From assembly GCF_033100115.1 (NCBI RefSeq), contig NZ_CP136910.1:744001-808000 (forward strand): 64,000 bases of DNA, read 5' to 3'. The stretch is from Anaerocolumna sp. AGMB13020. Its GTDB lineage: Bacteria; Bacillota; Clostridia; Lachnospirales; Lachnospiraceae. Made by a program: the position numbers and the translations under genes. Positions 52,704 through 61,937 of the stretch are shown here, in pieces. Positions within the stretch are counted from its first letter, which is position 1, and the number at the start of each line of letters is the position of its first letter. A model generated the notes under the pieces. That model did not search any database, was not told where the DNA came from, and saw only the letters and a list, made by a program, of their open reading frames with translations.

Positions 52704-55184
52704 TTATCCCATCACTACTGTGACATAATTTGTGCTGCCCTTTTCCTGCAGGGGTATTTCCATTCCCTGGTTGCTTTGCATCTCAGAATAATCAGCAGTC
52801 TGTAATATTGCCTTTCCGGATATATGATGTTCTATTTCTTCTCCCTGCTGTTTTATGGCAACATCATTGATCCGTATTTCCTTCACTCCTTTCATAACTC
52901 CATCAGGGTTCTTAACCGTAATATGATAGAGAGCTCCTCTCCATTCACGGGTCACCTTAAACTCCTTCCAGTCCGCCGGAATACAGGGATCCAGGATTAA
53001 GCCATAAAATCCTGGTCTGATGCCCAGCATATATCTGGTGGCAGAAAAGTATGCCCAGCCGCCGGTGCCGGTCATAAAGGGATGTCTTGCCCTTCCAAAG
53101 GCAGTATGTTCCTTGCCCATAATAAACTGGCAATAGGAATAAGGCTCTGCTTCTCTGATTTCTATCTTATCATTCTGATTATAGGGAGATAAGGCATCAT
53201 AGAATTTCATTGCCCTGTCACCTCTTCCAAGACGGCACTCAGCTGCCCAGGCCCAGGGATTGGGATGAGAAAAAATTGCACCATTCTCTTTTACTCCCGG
53301 ATACACTCTGGTGATAAAGCCGATATCTTCATCGGGAACCGTATAGGAAGGGCCATTAAGCATTATGCCATAAGGTGTGAACAGGTATTTATCCACGGAA
53401 TCCATGGCTCTTCTTCCCTTTTCACCATCGGCGGCTCCGGATAATACTGCCCAGGCATTGGATTCCAGATGGATTTTTCCTTCTTTGTCCTCTGAGGTAC
53501 CGATCTTTCTTCCTTTGCTTGTTATTCCTCTGATATACCATTCTTTATCCCATAATACTTCATCACAGGCTTTCTTAACCTGTGCTCTCATCTCCGAGTA
53601 TTTCTGAACATCTTTCGTTATCTTGAGATAAGCTGCTGCTTCCAGAAAATTACCCAAAGCCCAGTAATGCAAAAAGGATACCATTGCGCTTTCTCCACCG
53701 CCTAAATTCAGGCAATCATTCCAGTCAGCTCTTAATCCTTTGCAGATTCCGGAAGCTCCTATCTGCTCATGAGAGAAATCGAGTATGCGGGTCATATGCT
53801 CATATACTGTTCCGCTGCCGCCGTCCGCATAGCTTAATTCCTCTGAAAAGAAGGTATACTCACCTGTTTCTTTTACATACTCAACAATGGAACTGACAAG
53901 CCACAGCGCATCATCGGAGCAGGCATCTTTTATTCCATGCACGATACTGTTCTTATCCGGTGCCGGTATTACTGTGGGTGATTTAAAAGGCTTAACCTGC
54001 GTATCCGGGTCAAACCACTCCGGTTGGAACAGATGCAGTCCGTACCCTGTGGATACCAGACCTCGTAAAAGCTCCACCAGCCTTTGACGGCATTTAGTAG
54101 GATTTGAATGCGGAACGGTCATGGCATCCTGGGCAGTATCTCTGTAGCCTAAGCCAGTCCTTCCTCCCACTTCTATAAAGGAGGCAAACCTTGAGAACAT
54201 TACATTGATTTCCGCCTGATACAGATTCCAGATATTAATCAGTGTATTCATCCCTTCATTGGGTGTTTCAATTTGAAGTTTCTTCCGTTTCATCTCCCAG
54301 AAGGCAGCGAGTTCTTGAAAAGCCCTATCAACCTCTGCCAGGTCCGAGTATTTTTTTCTCATACTCCTTCCGGTTTCCCTGTTTCCTTCACCTAGCATAA
54401 ATATCAGTCTTTTGGATTCGCCGGGTTGTAAACTAATTTTTTTATGTAAGGAACCACAATGATTTCCGCCTTTTTCAAAGCTTCCCTGACATTTGCCCTT
54501 TTCAACTGCCAGCGGATTTGTCTCTGTCCGGTATAAACCGATGAATTGATCTCTTAAGCAGTCAAATCCGTCAGGTTCAAAGCTTCCGGTAAAATACTGA
54601 TATCCATATTCTTCATAGAACAGGTCGTGTTCTATGATTCCGTCTTCATAAGAGGAGCCAGCCGCATAATTGCTCATCTGGTAATTCCGGTTATCCATAT
54701 CAATGTGGTGATAGGAGAATTCCAGATAAGAAAATACACTTAATTCCCGTACTTCTGCACCGGTATTTTCTATGGTTACATCCCACAGTTCAACACTGTC
54801 TTCCAAAGGAATGAACAGCTTTTGCTCTGCTTTGATTCCCTTGTATTCACACTGATATCTGGTGTAGGACAAGCCATGGCGGCAGGTGTAGGCAGCTTCC
54901 TCCAAGGGTTTACCCACCGGCTGCCAGGAGATACTGAAATAATCTCCGGTTCTATCATCTCTGAGATAAACATAATGTCCCGGTCTGTCCATTGGTATAC
55001 TGTTGGCACGAAAGCGTGTAATTCTGTGATATTCCGGTGTTTTGTAGAACATATATCCGCCTGCTGTGTGATTTACCACCGCGCACAAATCCTTTACCCC
55101 TAAGTAATTTGTCCAGGATGTGGGTAAATCCACACGCTCAATAACATACTCCCTGTTCGCATTATCAAAATAGCCATACCTCAT
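52704..55184 (-). CDS. GH94 glycoside phosphorylase (cellobiose phosphorylase-like)
   Basis: 826 residues, the size of cellobiose phosphorylases. N-terminal beta-sandwich (MRYGYFDNANREYVIERVDLP; YHRITRFRANSIP), then an (alpha/alpha)6 barrel with D487-WN-D490 (GLRADWNDCLNLGGGES), where the catalytic acid lies, and GTGGWAYFSATRYMLGIRPG. GH94 enzymes split beta-glucosides with phosphate to give glucose 1-phosphate and a sugar, saving ATP. No signal peptide. AGGAGG lies ten bases before the chosen ATG; another in-frame ATG sits one base from it. It is followed by phosphoglucomutase. Cellobiose is most likely; laminaribiose or chitobiose cannot be excluded. Confidence 0.87.
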   Translation of the reverse strand: MRYGYFDNANREYVIERVDLPTSWTNYLGVKDLCAVVNHTAGGYMFYKTPEYHRITRFRANSIPMDRPGHYVYLRDDRTGDYFSISWQPVGKPLEEAAYTCRHGLSYTRYQCEYKGIKAEQKLFIPLEDSVELWDVTIENTGAEVRELSVFSYLEFSYHHIDMDNRNYQMSNYAAGSSYEDGIIEHDLFYEEYGYQYFTGSFEPDGFDCLRDQFIGLYRTETNPLAVEKGKCQGSFEKGGNHCGSLHKKISLQPGESKRLIFMLGEGNRETGRSMRKKYSDLAEVDRAFQELAAFWEMKRKKLQIETPNEGMNTLINIWNLYQAEINVMFSRFASFIEVGGRTGLGYRDTAQDAMTVPHSNPTKCRQRLVELLRGLVSTGYGLHLFQPEWFDPDTQVKPFKSPTVIPAPDKNSIVHGIKDACSDDALWLVSSIVEYVKETGEYTFFSEELSYADGGSGTVYEHMTRILDFSHEQIGASGICKGLRADWNDCLNLGGGESAMVSFLHYWALGNFLEAAAYLKITKDVQKYSEMRAQVKKACDEVLWDKEWYIRGITSKGRKIGTSEDKEGKIHLESNAWAVLSGAADGEKGRRAMDSVDKYLFTPYGIMLNGPSYTVPDEDIGFITRVYPGVKENGAIFSHPNPWAWAAECRLGRGDRAMKFYDALSPYNQNDKIEIREAEPYSYCQFIMGKEHTAFGRARHPFMTGTGGWAYFSATRYMLGIRPGFYGLILDPCIPADWKEFKVTREWRGALYHITVKNPDGVMKGVKEIRINDVAIKQQGEEIEHHISGKAILQTADYSEMQSNQGMEIPLQEKGSTNYVTVVMG

Positions 55185-55347
55185 AAAAACCATACCTCCT
55201 GATTTTATTACCTATTATTATATTGCAAGGCTGATGGAATCGGTATTGTCAGGAGTGCGAATATTTGTTTATAATTGTCCAGTATAAAAAGAAAAAAGAA
55301 GGATACTCCTATCGGACATATTCCTTCTTCTATGTTTGCTTCATATC

Positions 55348-55803
55348 TTATAATGTGACATATTCTATTACCTTATCCTGAAAAACAATACCGTCCAGAT
55401 GATCCTATTCATGACACAGGCATTTAGCCAGTTCCCCCCTGGCTTTGATTTCAATTTCTTCTCCATACTCATTGAAAGCATGTACAATTACTATCTCTGG
55501 TCTTTTAAGTTTCCCCCATATTCCCGGAAAGCTCAAGCAGCCTTCAGTCACAAGCTGCTCTCCTTTTTTCTCGGTAATTACCGGATTCACAAGTTTTAAT
55601 AACCCTTCTCCCATATCAGCAACCAACAGCCTTCGTAGAATACCGATTTGACAGGCCGCCAATCCGCCTCCGCCAGGCGTATGATACATGGTTTCTGCCA
55701 TATCATCCAGTATTTCTCTGATATGGTCATTTACTTCTGTCACTGGTTTACTGACTTTACGCAGGATATCATCCTCAAACATTCTAATTTCCCTTAATGC
55801 CAT
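55348..55803 (-). pseudogene. def: Peptide deformylase gene with amber codon inside the HExDH motif
   Basis: Reading from the ATG at 55803, motif 1 (GGGGLAACQIGI) and motif 2 (EGCLSFPG) are intact. After CLCHE the frame meets TAG (55405-55407) exactly where the x of HExDH should be, then continues in frame as DHLDGIVFQDKVIEYVTL to TAA at 55348. The full frame would be 150 residues plus the amber, the usual deformylase length. So one codon separates this from a normal enzyme. Without readthrough the 132-residue product lacks the second zinc His. AGGGGC lies six bases before the ATG. Probably a recently inactivated paralogue; sequencing error must also be considered. Confidence 0.85.
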
Positions 55804-56020
55804 ATTGCTGCCCCCTGCTTATATCCGCTCTTGATTTACGCACACTTTCCTCAAACAAAAATACATTTTCGATTGGCTCATGAAACACCAGCTAATAAGT
55901 TTCATTCGTCCAACCTTCAATTGTCTTTTAATGTCATATTTTGTAACAAGGACAAGCACTTAGTCATATTTATAAATAAGAATTGAGATAATTCTAAATC
56001 TTTTTCAGGGGGTATTACTT

Positions 56021-56368
56021 GTGAGTTATAATAATGAAGATTACAGGAGACAGAAACATGTTCATGAAATCCAGGGAAGTGTTGAAATAGCTGAACCCCG
56101 CGAAGAACCACACAATCATAGATTTGCAACAGTATCCGGCGAAGCAATTCCTTATGGTGCTGGCGATCATTATCATGAGGTTGCATTCAGAACAGATTTT
56201 TATGAAGACCATTATCACGAATTCTGTGGAAGAACCTCAGGTGCTATATGCGTCGGAGGAGGAAGACATGTTCATTTCCTTGAATCCGTAACAACTGTAA
56301 ACGATTGTCACAGGCATAAATTCAGAGTGGCAACTTTGATAGAGAATCCAATCGGCAAGAACTGTTAA
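56021..56368 (+). CDS. YmaF-like His-rich protein with six HxH motifs
   Basis: 115 residues starting at GTG with AGGGGG eight bases upstream. HxH pairs occur at 13/15, 31/33, 50/52, 64/66, 83/85 and 97/99, each in a short repeat (for example DHYHEVAF, DHYHEFCG, RHVHFLES), with Cys at 69, 77, 96 and 115. The arrangement resembles the YmaF family of Bacillus and clostridia, whose function is not known. The regular HxH spacing suggests a metal-binding beta-rich fold. No signal peptide or membrane span. Confidence 0.75.
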   Translation: MSYNNEDYRRQKHVHEIQGSVEIAEPREEPHNHRFATVSGEAIPYGAGDHYHEVAFRTDFYEDHYHEFCGRTSGAICVGGGRHVHFLESVTTVNDCHRHKFRVATLIENPIGKNC

Positions 56369-56414
56369 TTATAAGACATTAACGAAATGGGCTGTTTTAA
56401 AAATGAATGGAAAG

Positions 56415-56563
56415 CGGTAAGAAGTCTCTTGGTATCCTGTTATACGCAGCCCGAAGACAGGTTGCCGAATTTGTGTGTAAAAATAATGGGTAAAATTATA
56501 ACACACAAATACAGTAAGGCATGTTTCAATTCGTGTAAAACAAAACCAAGAAGCTTCCTACCG
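56415..56563 (+). repeat. Nested stem-loop element, copy B
   Basis: An outer imperfect stem (CGGTAAGAAGTCTCTTGGT 56415-56433 with ACCAAGAAGCTTCCTACCG 56545-56563, 15 of 19 pairs) encloses CCTGT/ACAGG and a perfect 10-bp stem (ATTTGTGTGT 56469-56478 / ACACACAAAT 56501-56510). The core GTTGCCGAATTTGTGTG ... TATAACACACAAA resembles the minus-strand core of the element at 20578-20674. No protein is encoded. Confidence 0.5.
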
Positions 56564-56594
56564 TATCATTTAATATACAGCAGCTTTTGTAATA

Positions 56595-57281
56595 TTATTT
56601 CTCTTTTGTAATAATACCATTTTCGATCCGATACACAGAATCCACAAGATCGAGAATCCTTTCATCATGAGTTACCATAAGTGCTGCTTTTTTATATTTT
56701 TTTGTTTCTTTCCTGATCATTTCCACTACCTGCCTGCCTCTGTCTTTATCAAGGCTGGCGGTAGGTTCATCAGCCAACAGTACGTCCGGGTGGTTCATAA
56801 GAGCTCTTGCAATGGCAACTCTTTGTTTTTCGCCTCCTGAAAGCTTGTCAGGATAATAGGCGGCTCTGTTATTCAGACCAAAGTCCTCCAATAGCTTTGC
56901 AGCATGCTCCTCCTGCTCTTTTTTGTCTTTACGGGAAGAAAGCCAGGTAATTAATTTTAACTGGTCCATCACTTTCAAATAGGGAAGTAATTGATGGGAT
57001 TGAAATACAAAACCGATCTGTTCTCTTCTTACCTTATCCCAATGCTTTTTATTCCTGTCAGATAATAAAGTCTTACCGATTCTTACCTCTCCTGAGGTTG
57101 GACTCAGCAAAGCCCCTGCTATGGATAACAGTGTGCTCTTACCTGAACCAGAGGGTCCCACGATTGCGGCAAATTCACCATATTCAACAGAAAGGGATAC
57201 GTTATTTAATACGATATTTTCTTCTTCCCCATCATGATAACTCTTTGTTATATTATTTAATTCTAAAGCATTATTCCCCAT
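56595..57281 (-). CDS. ABC exporter ATP-binding protein (LolD/MacB type)
   Basis: 228 residues. Walker [14 protein letters not shown]-loop [12 protein letters not shown], signature [15 protein letters not shown], Walker [14 protein letters not shown]-loop MVTHDERIL. The ATG overlaps the permease stop (TAATG), with AGGAGGG eight bases upstream, so translation is coupled. It forms the third exporter of this superfamily in the window. Confidence 0.93.
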   Translation of the reverse strand: MGNNALELNNITKSYHDGEEENIVLNNVSLSVEYGEFAAIVGPSGSGKSTLLSIAGALLSPTSGEVRIGKTLLSDRNKKHWDKVRREQIGFVFQSHQLLPYLKVMDQLKLITWLSSRKDKKEQEEHAAKLLEDFGLNNRAAYYPDKLSGGEKQRVAIARALMNHPDVLLADEPTASLDKDRGRQVVEMIRKETKKYKKAALMVTHDERILDLVDSVYRIENGIITKEK

Positions 57282-58390
57282 TAATCATTCCCTCCTATTG
57301 CTGTAAGCGCATCGACCCTTGCTACTTTTGCCATGGAAAACAGGCTGGTGAGCAGAGATATTAATATAAACAGGACGGATACAAGTGCTGCATTGGCCGG
57401 TGCCAGAACAAAAGGCATCGTAGGCGGAAGTGCACTTGCCATCGCAAAGGTAAGAATATTTCCAATTATCATACTAATTCCCGCTAACAACAACACCTGT
57501 GCTGTTAATGACCATACCAGCGTACTCATCTTAGCACCTACCGCTTTTAATACTCCGAATTGAGGAATCTTCTGCATGGTAGTAACATAGAAAAATACTC
57601 CAACAATAAAAGAGGATATCAATAGCAGAAATACAAGCATCATTAATATGGTGGATTGCTCCTGTGAGTGTCCGGGGATATTGCTTATAATTTCACTTTT
57701 TGCTAATACAATGGTATCTTTCAGGTCATTTTCTACGACATCTTTTAATTCCGCCGAATTTATTTCAGAATTGCTTATTTTGATGGCAGCCGCTTGATTG
57801 AATATGATATCTCTGCCCGTTGAGAGCTTTTGCAGCTCTTCATAAGTCTTTAAAGAAATAACACCTATGGAAGAATGACCATACATCTGATTCTTAGTAA
57901 AACCAACAACCTCCATTTCATAACCTGTTTGTGCATCCTTCAGCCGATCACCTATTTGGAAATCTTCTTCCAGAAACGAATTGTTTAGTACAATCTGACC
58001 GTCGCCTGTTATTTTATTTCCCTCAATAACCTCAGGCATCAAAAAAGCTTCTGTATCAATGCCCATATAGGTAATATCAAGTTTCGTTGTATCCTCGTTT
58101 CTTGTAGCTGCTGAACGGTTTATATTAATTGGTGTTGCATTGCTGGCAAATTCTTTTATTTTATTGAATTCTTCTTCTGTCAGTGATGATCTGGGTATCA
58201 GATTATCAGCTGAGTCCTCCAGAATATAATAATCAGCAGAAGCATTATCTATTGCAGAACTTGTTGCTGCCGACAATCCCTTTGCCAGACCGGATAGAAA
58301 CAATACCAGGAATATCATCAATGTCAGCAATACCATAATAAGTGCATACCGCACCTTGTTGTGTTTTAATTCTTTCCATGCCAGAAACAT
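57281..58390 (-). CDS. ABC exporter permease, single FtsX domain
   Basis: 369 residues with an N-terminal span (VRYALIMVLLTLMIFLVLFLSGLA), an extracellular domain of ~200 residues and three C-terminal spans of an FtsX block (VGVFFYVTTMQKIPQFGVLKAVGA). This four-span layout matches DevC/MacB-like half permeases that dimerise. AAGGAG lies six bases before the ATG. Overlaps the ATPase gene by one base. Substrate unknown. Confidence 0.9.
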   Translation of the reverse strand: MFLAWKELKHNKVRYALIMVLLTLMIFLVLFLSGLAKGLSAATSSAIDNASADYYILEDSADNLIPRSSLTEEEFNKIKEFASNATPININRSAATRNEDTTKLDITYMGIDTEAFLMPEVIEGNKITGDGQIVLNNSFLEEDFQIGDRLKDAQTGYEMEVVGFTKNQMYGHSSIGVISLKTYEELQKLSTGRDIIFNQAAAIKISNSEINSAELKDVVENDLKDTIVLAKSEIISNIPGHSQEQSTILMMLVFLLLISSFIVGVFFYVTTMQKIPQFGVLKAVGAKMSTLVWSLTAQVLLLAGISMIIGNILTFAMASALPPTMPFVLAPANAALVSVLFILISLLTSLFSMAKVARVDALTAIGGND

Positions 58391-58476
58391 TAGGCTCTCC
58401 TTCTCTTTAGGTTACGTTTTCTTTTTATACACTCATATCATATTTCATCTTTGTGGCCTCAATATGACCAGACCTC

Positions 58477-59364
58477 TTATATATCAATTCCAATAAATCT
58501 CTTGACCAGCAGTCCGATAATAAAAGAGGCCGCCGCTACGGATAAACTTATGACGCTCATCTCTGTAAATTTCTTTCGGAAGGAAATTGTTTTCGCCACT
58601 GAAATATAGTAATTAAATGCTGCAATTATAATTATTACAGCAACCAGCATGATAAACAAAGCAAGGATATACTTATTATCCGGCAGCAGCAGATAAGGAA
58701 GTAGTAACAAGACCACCGTAATAAAATAAGCAGCGCCTGTATACAAGGAGGATTTTAAAGGACTTTCTCCTTCTTCATTCTTAACGGAAAGATATTCAGA
58801 GGAAGCCATGGATAATGTTGCAGAAATTCCTGTAATAAGTCCAGCTAAAGTAATTAAGCGATTACTCTGCATTGCAAAAGTCCATCCTGCCAGGCTTCCC
58901 GTAAATTCAACCAATGCATCATTAAGTCCCAACACCATAGAACCGGCATATTTAAGCTTTTCTTCATCAATCATGGAAATCAGCTCTGTCTCATGTTCTA
59001 TTTCATCCTCCATCAGTATTTTAATGTCCGGAATCAGTTCTGTCAGATCCTTTTCCAGTTTTTCTCTGGTACTTCCCTTATATTCCGTAAGAGCATTCTC
59101 CATCTTCTTTATTATAAAAGTATACCCCAATAACCTGGCAAGTAAGACATACCAGCTGACAAGAAACATATTGACTTTCACATCACGTTTCGTGTATTGC
59201 TTCCATATTTCATAATGCTTCTTCTCTTCCTCTGCAATTTTAAGTAAGGTTTCTTTGTCCTTTTTATCCTTTACAAAAGCTACTATTTTGGTGTACACGT
59301 AATATTCCATTTTTTCATCAGCCTGAAATTTCATTATTCTCTTCATCAACTGAATATCGCTCAT
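58477..59364 (-). CDS. Ferritin-like domain fused to VIT1/CCC1-type transporter
   Basis: 295 residues. Residues 1-140 form a rubrerythrin/ferritin-like helical domain with metal-ligand candidates in LKIAEEEKKHYEIW and MEDEIEHETELI. The rest is a VIT1-type membrane domain (MVLGLNDALVEFTGSLAGWTFAM; ISATLSMASSEYLSVKNEEGE) with about five spans. Such fusions (MbfA-like) export or sequester iron or manganese. AAGGGAG lies five bases before the ATG. It is a single gene 86 bases upstream of the exporter genes on the same strand. Confidence 0.87.
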   Translation of the reverse strand: MSDIQLMKRIMKFQADEKMEYYVYTKIVAFVKDKKDKETLLKIAEEEKKHYEIWKQYTKRDVKVNMFLVSWYVLLARLLGYTFIIKKMENALTEYKGSTREKLEKDLTELIPDIKILMEDEIEHETELISMIDEEKLKYAGSMVLGLNDALVEFTGSLAGWTFAMQSNRLITLAGLITGISATLSMASSEYLSVKNEEGESPLKSSLYTGAAYFITVVLLLLPYLLLPDNKYILALFIMLVAVIIIIAAFNYYISVAKTISFRKKFTEMSVISLSVAAASFIIGLLVKRFIGIDI

Positions 59365-59439
59365 ACGAACTCCCTTCCCATTAATTCATTTTAAATGTGT
59401 TATTTGATTTATTTTATTGATTTATCTCTTCACATATCT

Positions 59440-59552
59440 TTTTGATCTGTCTATTCATTTATCTTTTATATTTATCTTTTTCAATTATCTTTTTTCATTT
59501 ATCTTTTTCAAGTATCTTTTTCAAGTATCTTTTTCATTAATCTTTTTGGTAT
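59440..59552. repeat. Short tandem repeat, ATCTTTTTCAA-type units of 12-14 bp
   Basis: Six or seven imperfect copies of ATCTTTTTCA(A/T)(G/T)T in a row, including two identical ATCTTTTTCAAGT units. It lies in the 440-base gap upstream of the ferritin-VIT gene. The rest of the gap (59365-59804) is AT-rich with one terminator and no gene. Confidence 0.65.
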
Positions 59553-59685
59553 CTTAATTTGCAATTATCTGTCTGACAAAGAATTCATAAAATCAAAATA
59601 CATATTTCATGTTTTATTATCATTTTACACAATTTAATTTTACTCTATTTTAATTCAGTGTCAATAGTAAATTGCATTTTTAAGT

Positions 59686-59729
59686 AAAAAAAAGAGGTAT
59701 CGCAAGGCTTATGTCCTGCTGATACCTCT
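59686..59729 (-). terminator. Terminator of the short-chain dehydrogenase gene
   Basis: AGAGGTATC (59693-59701) pairs with GATACCTCT (59721-59729); on the minus strand the stem is followed by a run of T residues (59686-59692). It lies about 75 bases after the stop codon of the dehydrogenase gene. Confidence 0.85.
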
Positions 59730-59804
59730 AGTTATAGAAAAGCAAATAAAGTTTAAATAGCTGTTACCTGTATTAATTGAACCTTCCCCATGACCGACCG
59801 CTGT

Positions 59805-60611
59805 TTACTTAAGCTGCTCCTTTGCCGGTTTCCCGCTTCTAAGCTTTGACTGGATCTGATTAATCATATTCAGTGCAAGTCCTCTGGGTGAAAGCTTAAT
59901 GCCTAACACCAGCAGCTTATTTGCGATTCCCTGAACAGCAACCGGTTTTCCTTTCATCAATGCCTTATAGCCATAAACTGCCACCTCTCTTGCTCCTGCT
60001 ACTTTAAGGGAATGAAAGAGCCTGGAGTTCATAAGCCCGGCTGAATCTTCAAAATTTGTTGCTGTGGGTCCTGGACAAAGTGCCGTTACAGTTATTCCGC
60101 TTGTCTCAAGTTCTTTTGATAAAGCCTGAGAGAAGGACAGTACAGCTGCCTTAGAGGCATAATAAACAGACATATTAGGCCCTGGCAGAAATGATGCGGT
60201 AGATGCAAGGTTTAGGATTTTTCCTTCTTTTCTCTCATGCATATCCGGAAGAAACAATCTGGTCATATGCATCAGGGCAGTAACATTAAGCTGTATCATA
60301 GCAGCTTGTTTGTCCCAGTCAGAATGGAGGAACTCCATATAATCACCAAAACCTGCGTTATTCACAAGGATATCAATTTTTCTGTCCTTTAATTCGTTAT
60401 ATATTTCTACTGGCGCATCTTTTAGGGTCAGATCCTTTTCCAGTATGGTTATATTTGTCATATACCTTTTCGTTAATTTCTTTCCCAGGTCCATAAGCAG
60501 CTCTTTACTTCTTGCAACAAGCACCAGGTCATAGCCTTCTCTGGCAAACAGAATCGTCAATTCCCTTCCGATTCCCTTAGAAGCTCCGGTTATCAATACA
60601 GTTTTAGACAT
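59805..60611 (-). CDS. Short-chain dehydrogenase/reductase (SDR)
   Basis: 268 residues. Cofactor loop TGASKGIGRELT, NNAGFGDYME, catalytic Ser in LASTASFLPGP and Tyr-x-x-x-Lys in YYASKAAVLSFSQAL are intact, followed by CPGPTATNF. Classical SDR, similar to DltE/YqjQ-like members. AGAGG lies six bases before the chosen ATG; an upstream in-frame ATG precedes that site. The basic C-terminus (LRSGKPAKEQLK) is not unusual. Substrate unknown. Confidence 0.9.
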   Translation of the reverse strand: MSKTVLITGASKGIGRELTILFAREGYDLVLVARSKELLMDLGKKLTKRYMTNITILEKDLTLKDAPVEIYNELKDRKIDILVNNAGFGDYMEFLHSDWDKQAAMIQLNVTALMHMTRLFLPDMHERKEGKILNLASTASFLPGPNMSVYYASKAAVLSFSQALSKELETSGITVTALCPGPTATNFEDSAGLMNSRLFHSLKVAGAREVAVYGYKALMKGKPVAVQGIANKLLVLGIKLSPRGLALNMINQIQSKLRSGKPAKEQLK

Positions 60612-60665
60612 ATATACCTCTTTCTGCAATAAAATACTATCTTGTTCTTATAATATTACTGCTGT

Positions 60666-61781
60666 TTACCGATTAACCTTTAAGGTCTCTCCTTCTTCCA
60701 TAAGCACATGGCCGGATTCGTAAGGTTTCTGATTCACTGTCAGGTATACTTCACTGGCATCATAATAACTTCCAAGGGTATCTGCTACTGCTCTCAGAAT
60801 ATAGGACTCAAAAGCTACGCCTGCATTCATTTCCGTAACAAATTCCCCTGAAAAATCCACATAAACAACACCGTCATCCCCCTTATACAGGCTGTTTATT
60901 TTCGTATTTTCACTGATTAAGCCCACATTATCCTTATACTTTGCCCTGAACAGCTCCTGCATCTTAAGTCTTGTAATATCATTTGTCTGAAAGCTTATTG
61001 ATTTGGATTCTTCTATCTGCTCTTTGTCAATATCAGGGTAGTATACCGTGATATTTTGAACCAAAGGTGTTTCTTTTATTTCCTTAAGTACTGACGTTAC
61101 AGTCATACTGCTATCCGCACTCGTATATACTCTTTTTAACAACCCAATATCTTTTGCATAATACTCTTTGGTAGAACCTTCTGATTCTTCTGTAGTAACC
61201 TCAATTGTATTATAATCCCCATAAGGTGTGCTGATATTCTTACCGGTTTCAGAAATAAAACGTTTTCTTCCGTCAGGTAAAGTCCATTCCGTTCCTTTAA
61301 CAAGTGGCTCTTTTAGCAAAATCTCAGGCTCTTTGTCACTATTGTATTGCAGCAGGTTGTCTCTGTAATAACTTTCTTCCTTCGATGTAATAACAGCCAG
61401 TGTGCCATTGCTGATTTCCAGAACCTGAACTACTTCTGTTCCCCCATTGTCAGTACGCAGCTGCAGCCTTTTGCTGTCCTTATCCTGATAATCGGGATAG
61501 TTCCAAAAAGAGGCGTACTCATTTCCTTCCCCTTCGTAGAAATACTGCTTATTTTCCCGAAAAGGAAAAAAATCGCTTAGGGAAGCCTCTGTTGCCGGCG
61601 CCGCTTCCGTGACCTCCGGAGTTACCGATACTTCCTCCTCGCTGGTTGTGGGTGTTACTGTCTCTGTAACCGTTCCTTCCTGAACCGGATTATTATTATC
61701 GTTTCCTTTTCCTTTGCAGGCTGATAATAATACTACCATGCAAAGCAATATGAAAATGATTGAAGTTTTCTTTTTCGTCAT
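60666..61781 (-). CDS. GerMN-domain lipoprotein
   Basis: 371 residues. Lipoprotein signal MTKKKTSIIFILLCMVVLLSAC with lipidated Cys22, a Thr/Glu-rich linker to about residue 65, a ~150-residue middle domain, and a C-terminal GerMN domain (YPDIDKEQIEESKSISFQTND ... VYVDFSGEFVTEMNAGVAFESYILRAVADTL). GerM-type domains occur in sporulation and spore-germination proteins of endospore formers. AGGTGA lies seven bases before the ATG. Extracytoplasmic, exact role unknown. Confidence 0.88.
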   Translation of the reverse strand: MTKKKTSIIFILLCMVVLLSACKGKGNDNNNPVQEGTVTETVTPTTSEEEVSVTPEVTEAAPATEASLSDFFPFRENKQYFYEGEGNEYASFWNYPDYQDKDSKRLQLRTDNGGTEVVQVLEISNGTLAVITSKEESYYRDNLLQYNSDKEPEILLKEPLVKGTEWTLPDGRKRFISETGKNISTPYGDYNTIEVTTEESEGSTKEYYAKDIGLLKRVYTSADSSMTVTSVLKEIKETPLVQNITVYYPDIDKEQIEESKSISFQTNDITRLKMQELFRAKYKDNVGLISENTKINSLYKGDDGVVYVDFSGEFVTEMNAGVAFESYILRAVADTLGSYYDASEVYLTVNQKPYESGHVLMEEGETLKVNR

Positions 61782-61861
61782 ATTAAATCACCTGTTTCCT
61801 TTCCCTTAACGTGCACTAAAAGATGCGGTTAGAACGTGCGCCTACTGGAGCGTACTATAAA

Positions 61862-61890
61862 ACTAGAGTGGAAAAGCTTCTCCACTCTAG
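61862..61890 (-). terminator. Terminator of the large permease gene
   Basis: ACTAGAGTGGA (61862-61872) pairs with TCCACTCTAGT (61880-61890) over 11 bases with a seven-base loop. On the minus strand it is followed by TTTTAT and lies about 48 bases after the permease stop. Confidence 0.8.
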
Positions 61891-61937
61891 TATTATACCA
61901 TATTTTATAAATTAAAACACTTAAAGGAATTTTTCTG

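Noticed and set aside
55405..55407. Programmed pyrrolysine or selenocysteine insertion in the deformylase
   Set aside because: The codon is TAG, not TGA; no insertion structure or pyl genes are visible in the window and TAG is used as a normal stop by several neighbouring genes, so a nonsense mutation is simpler.
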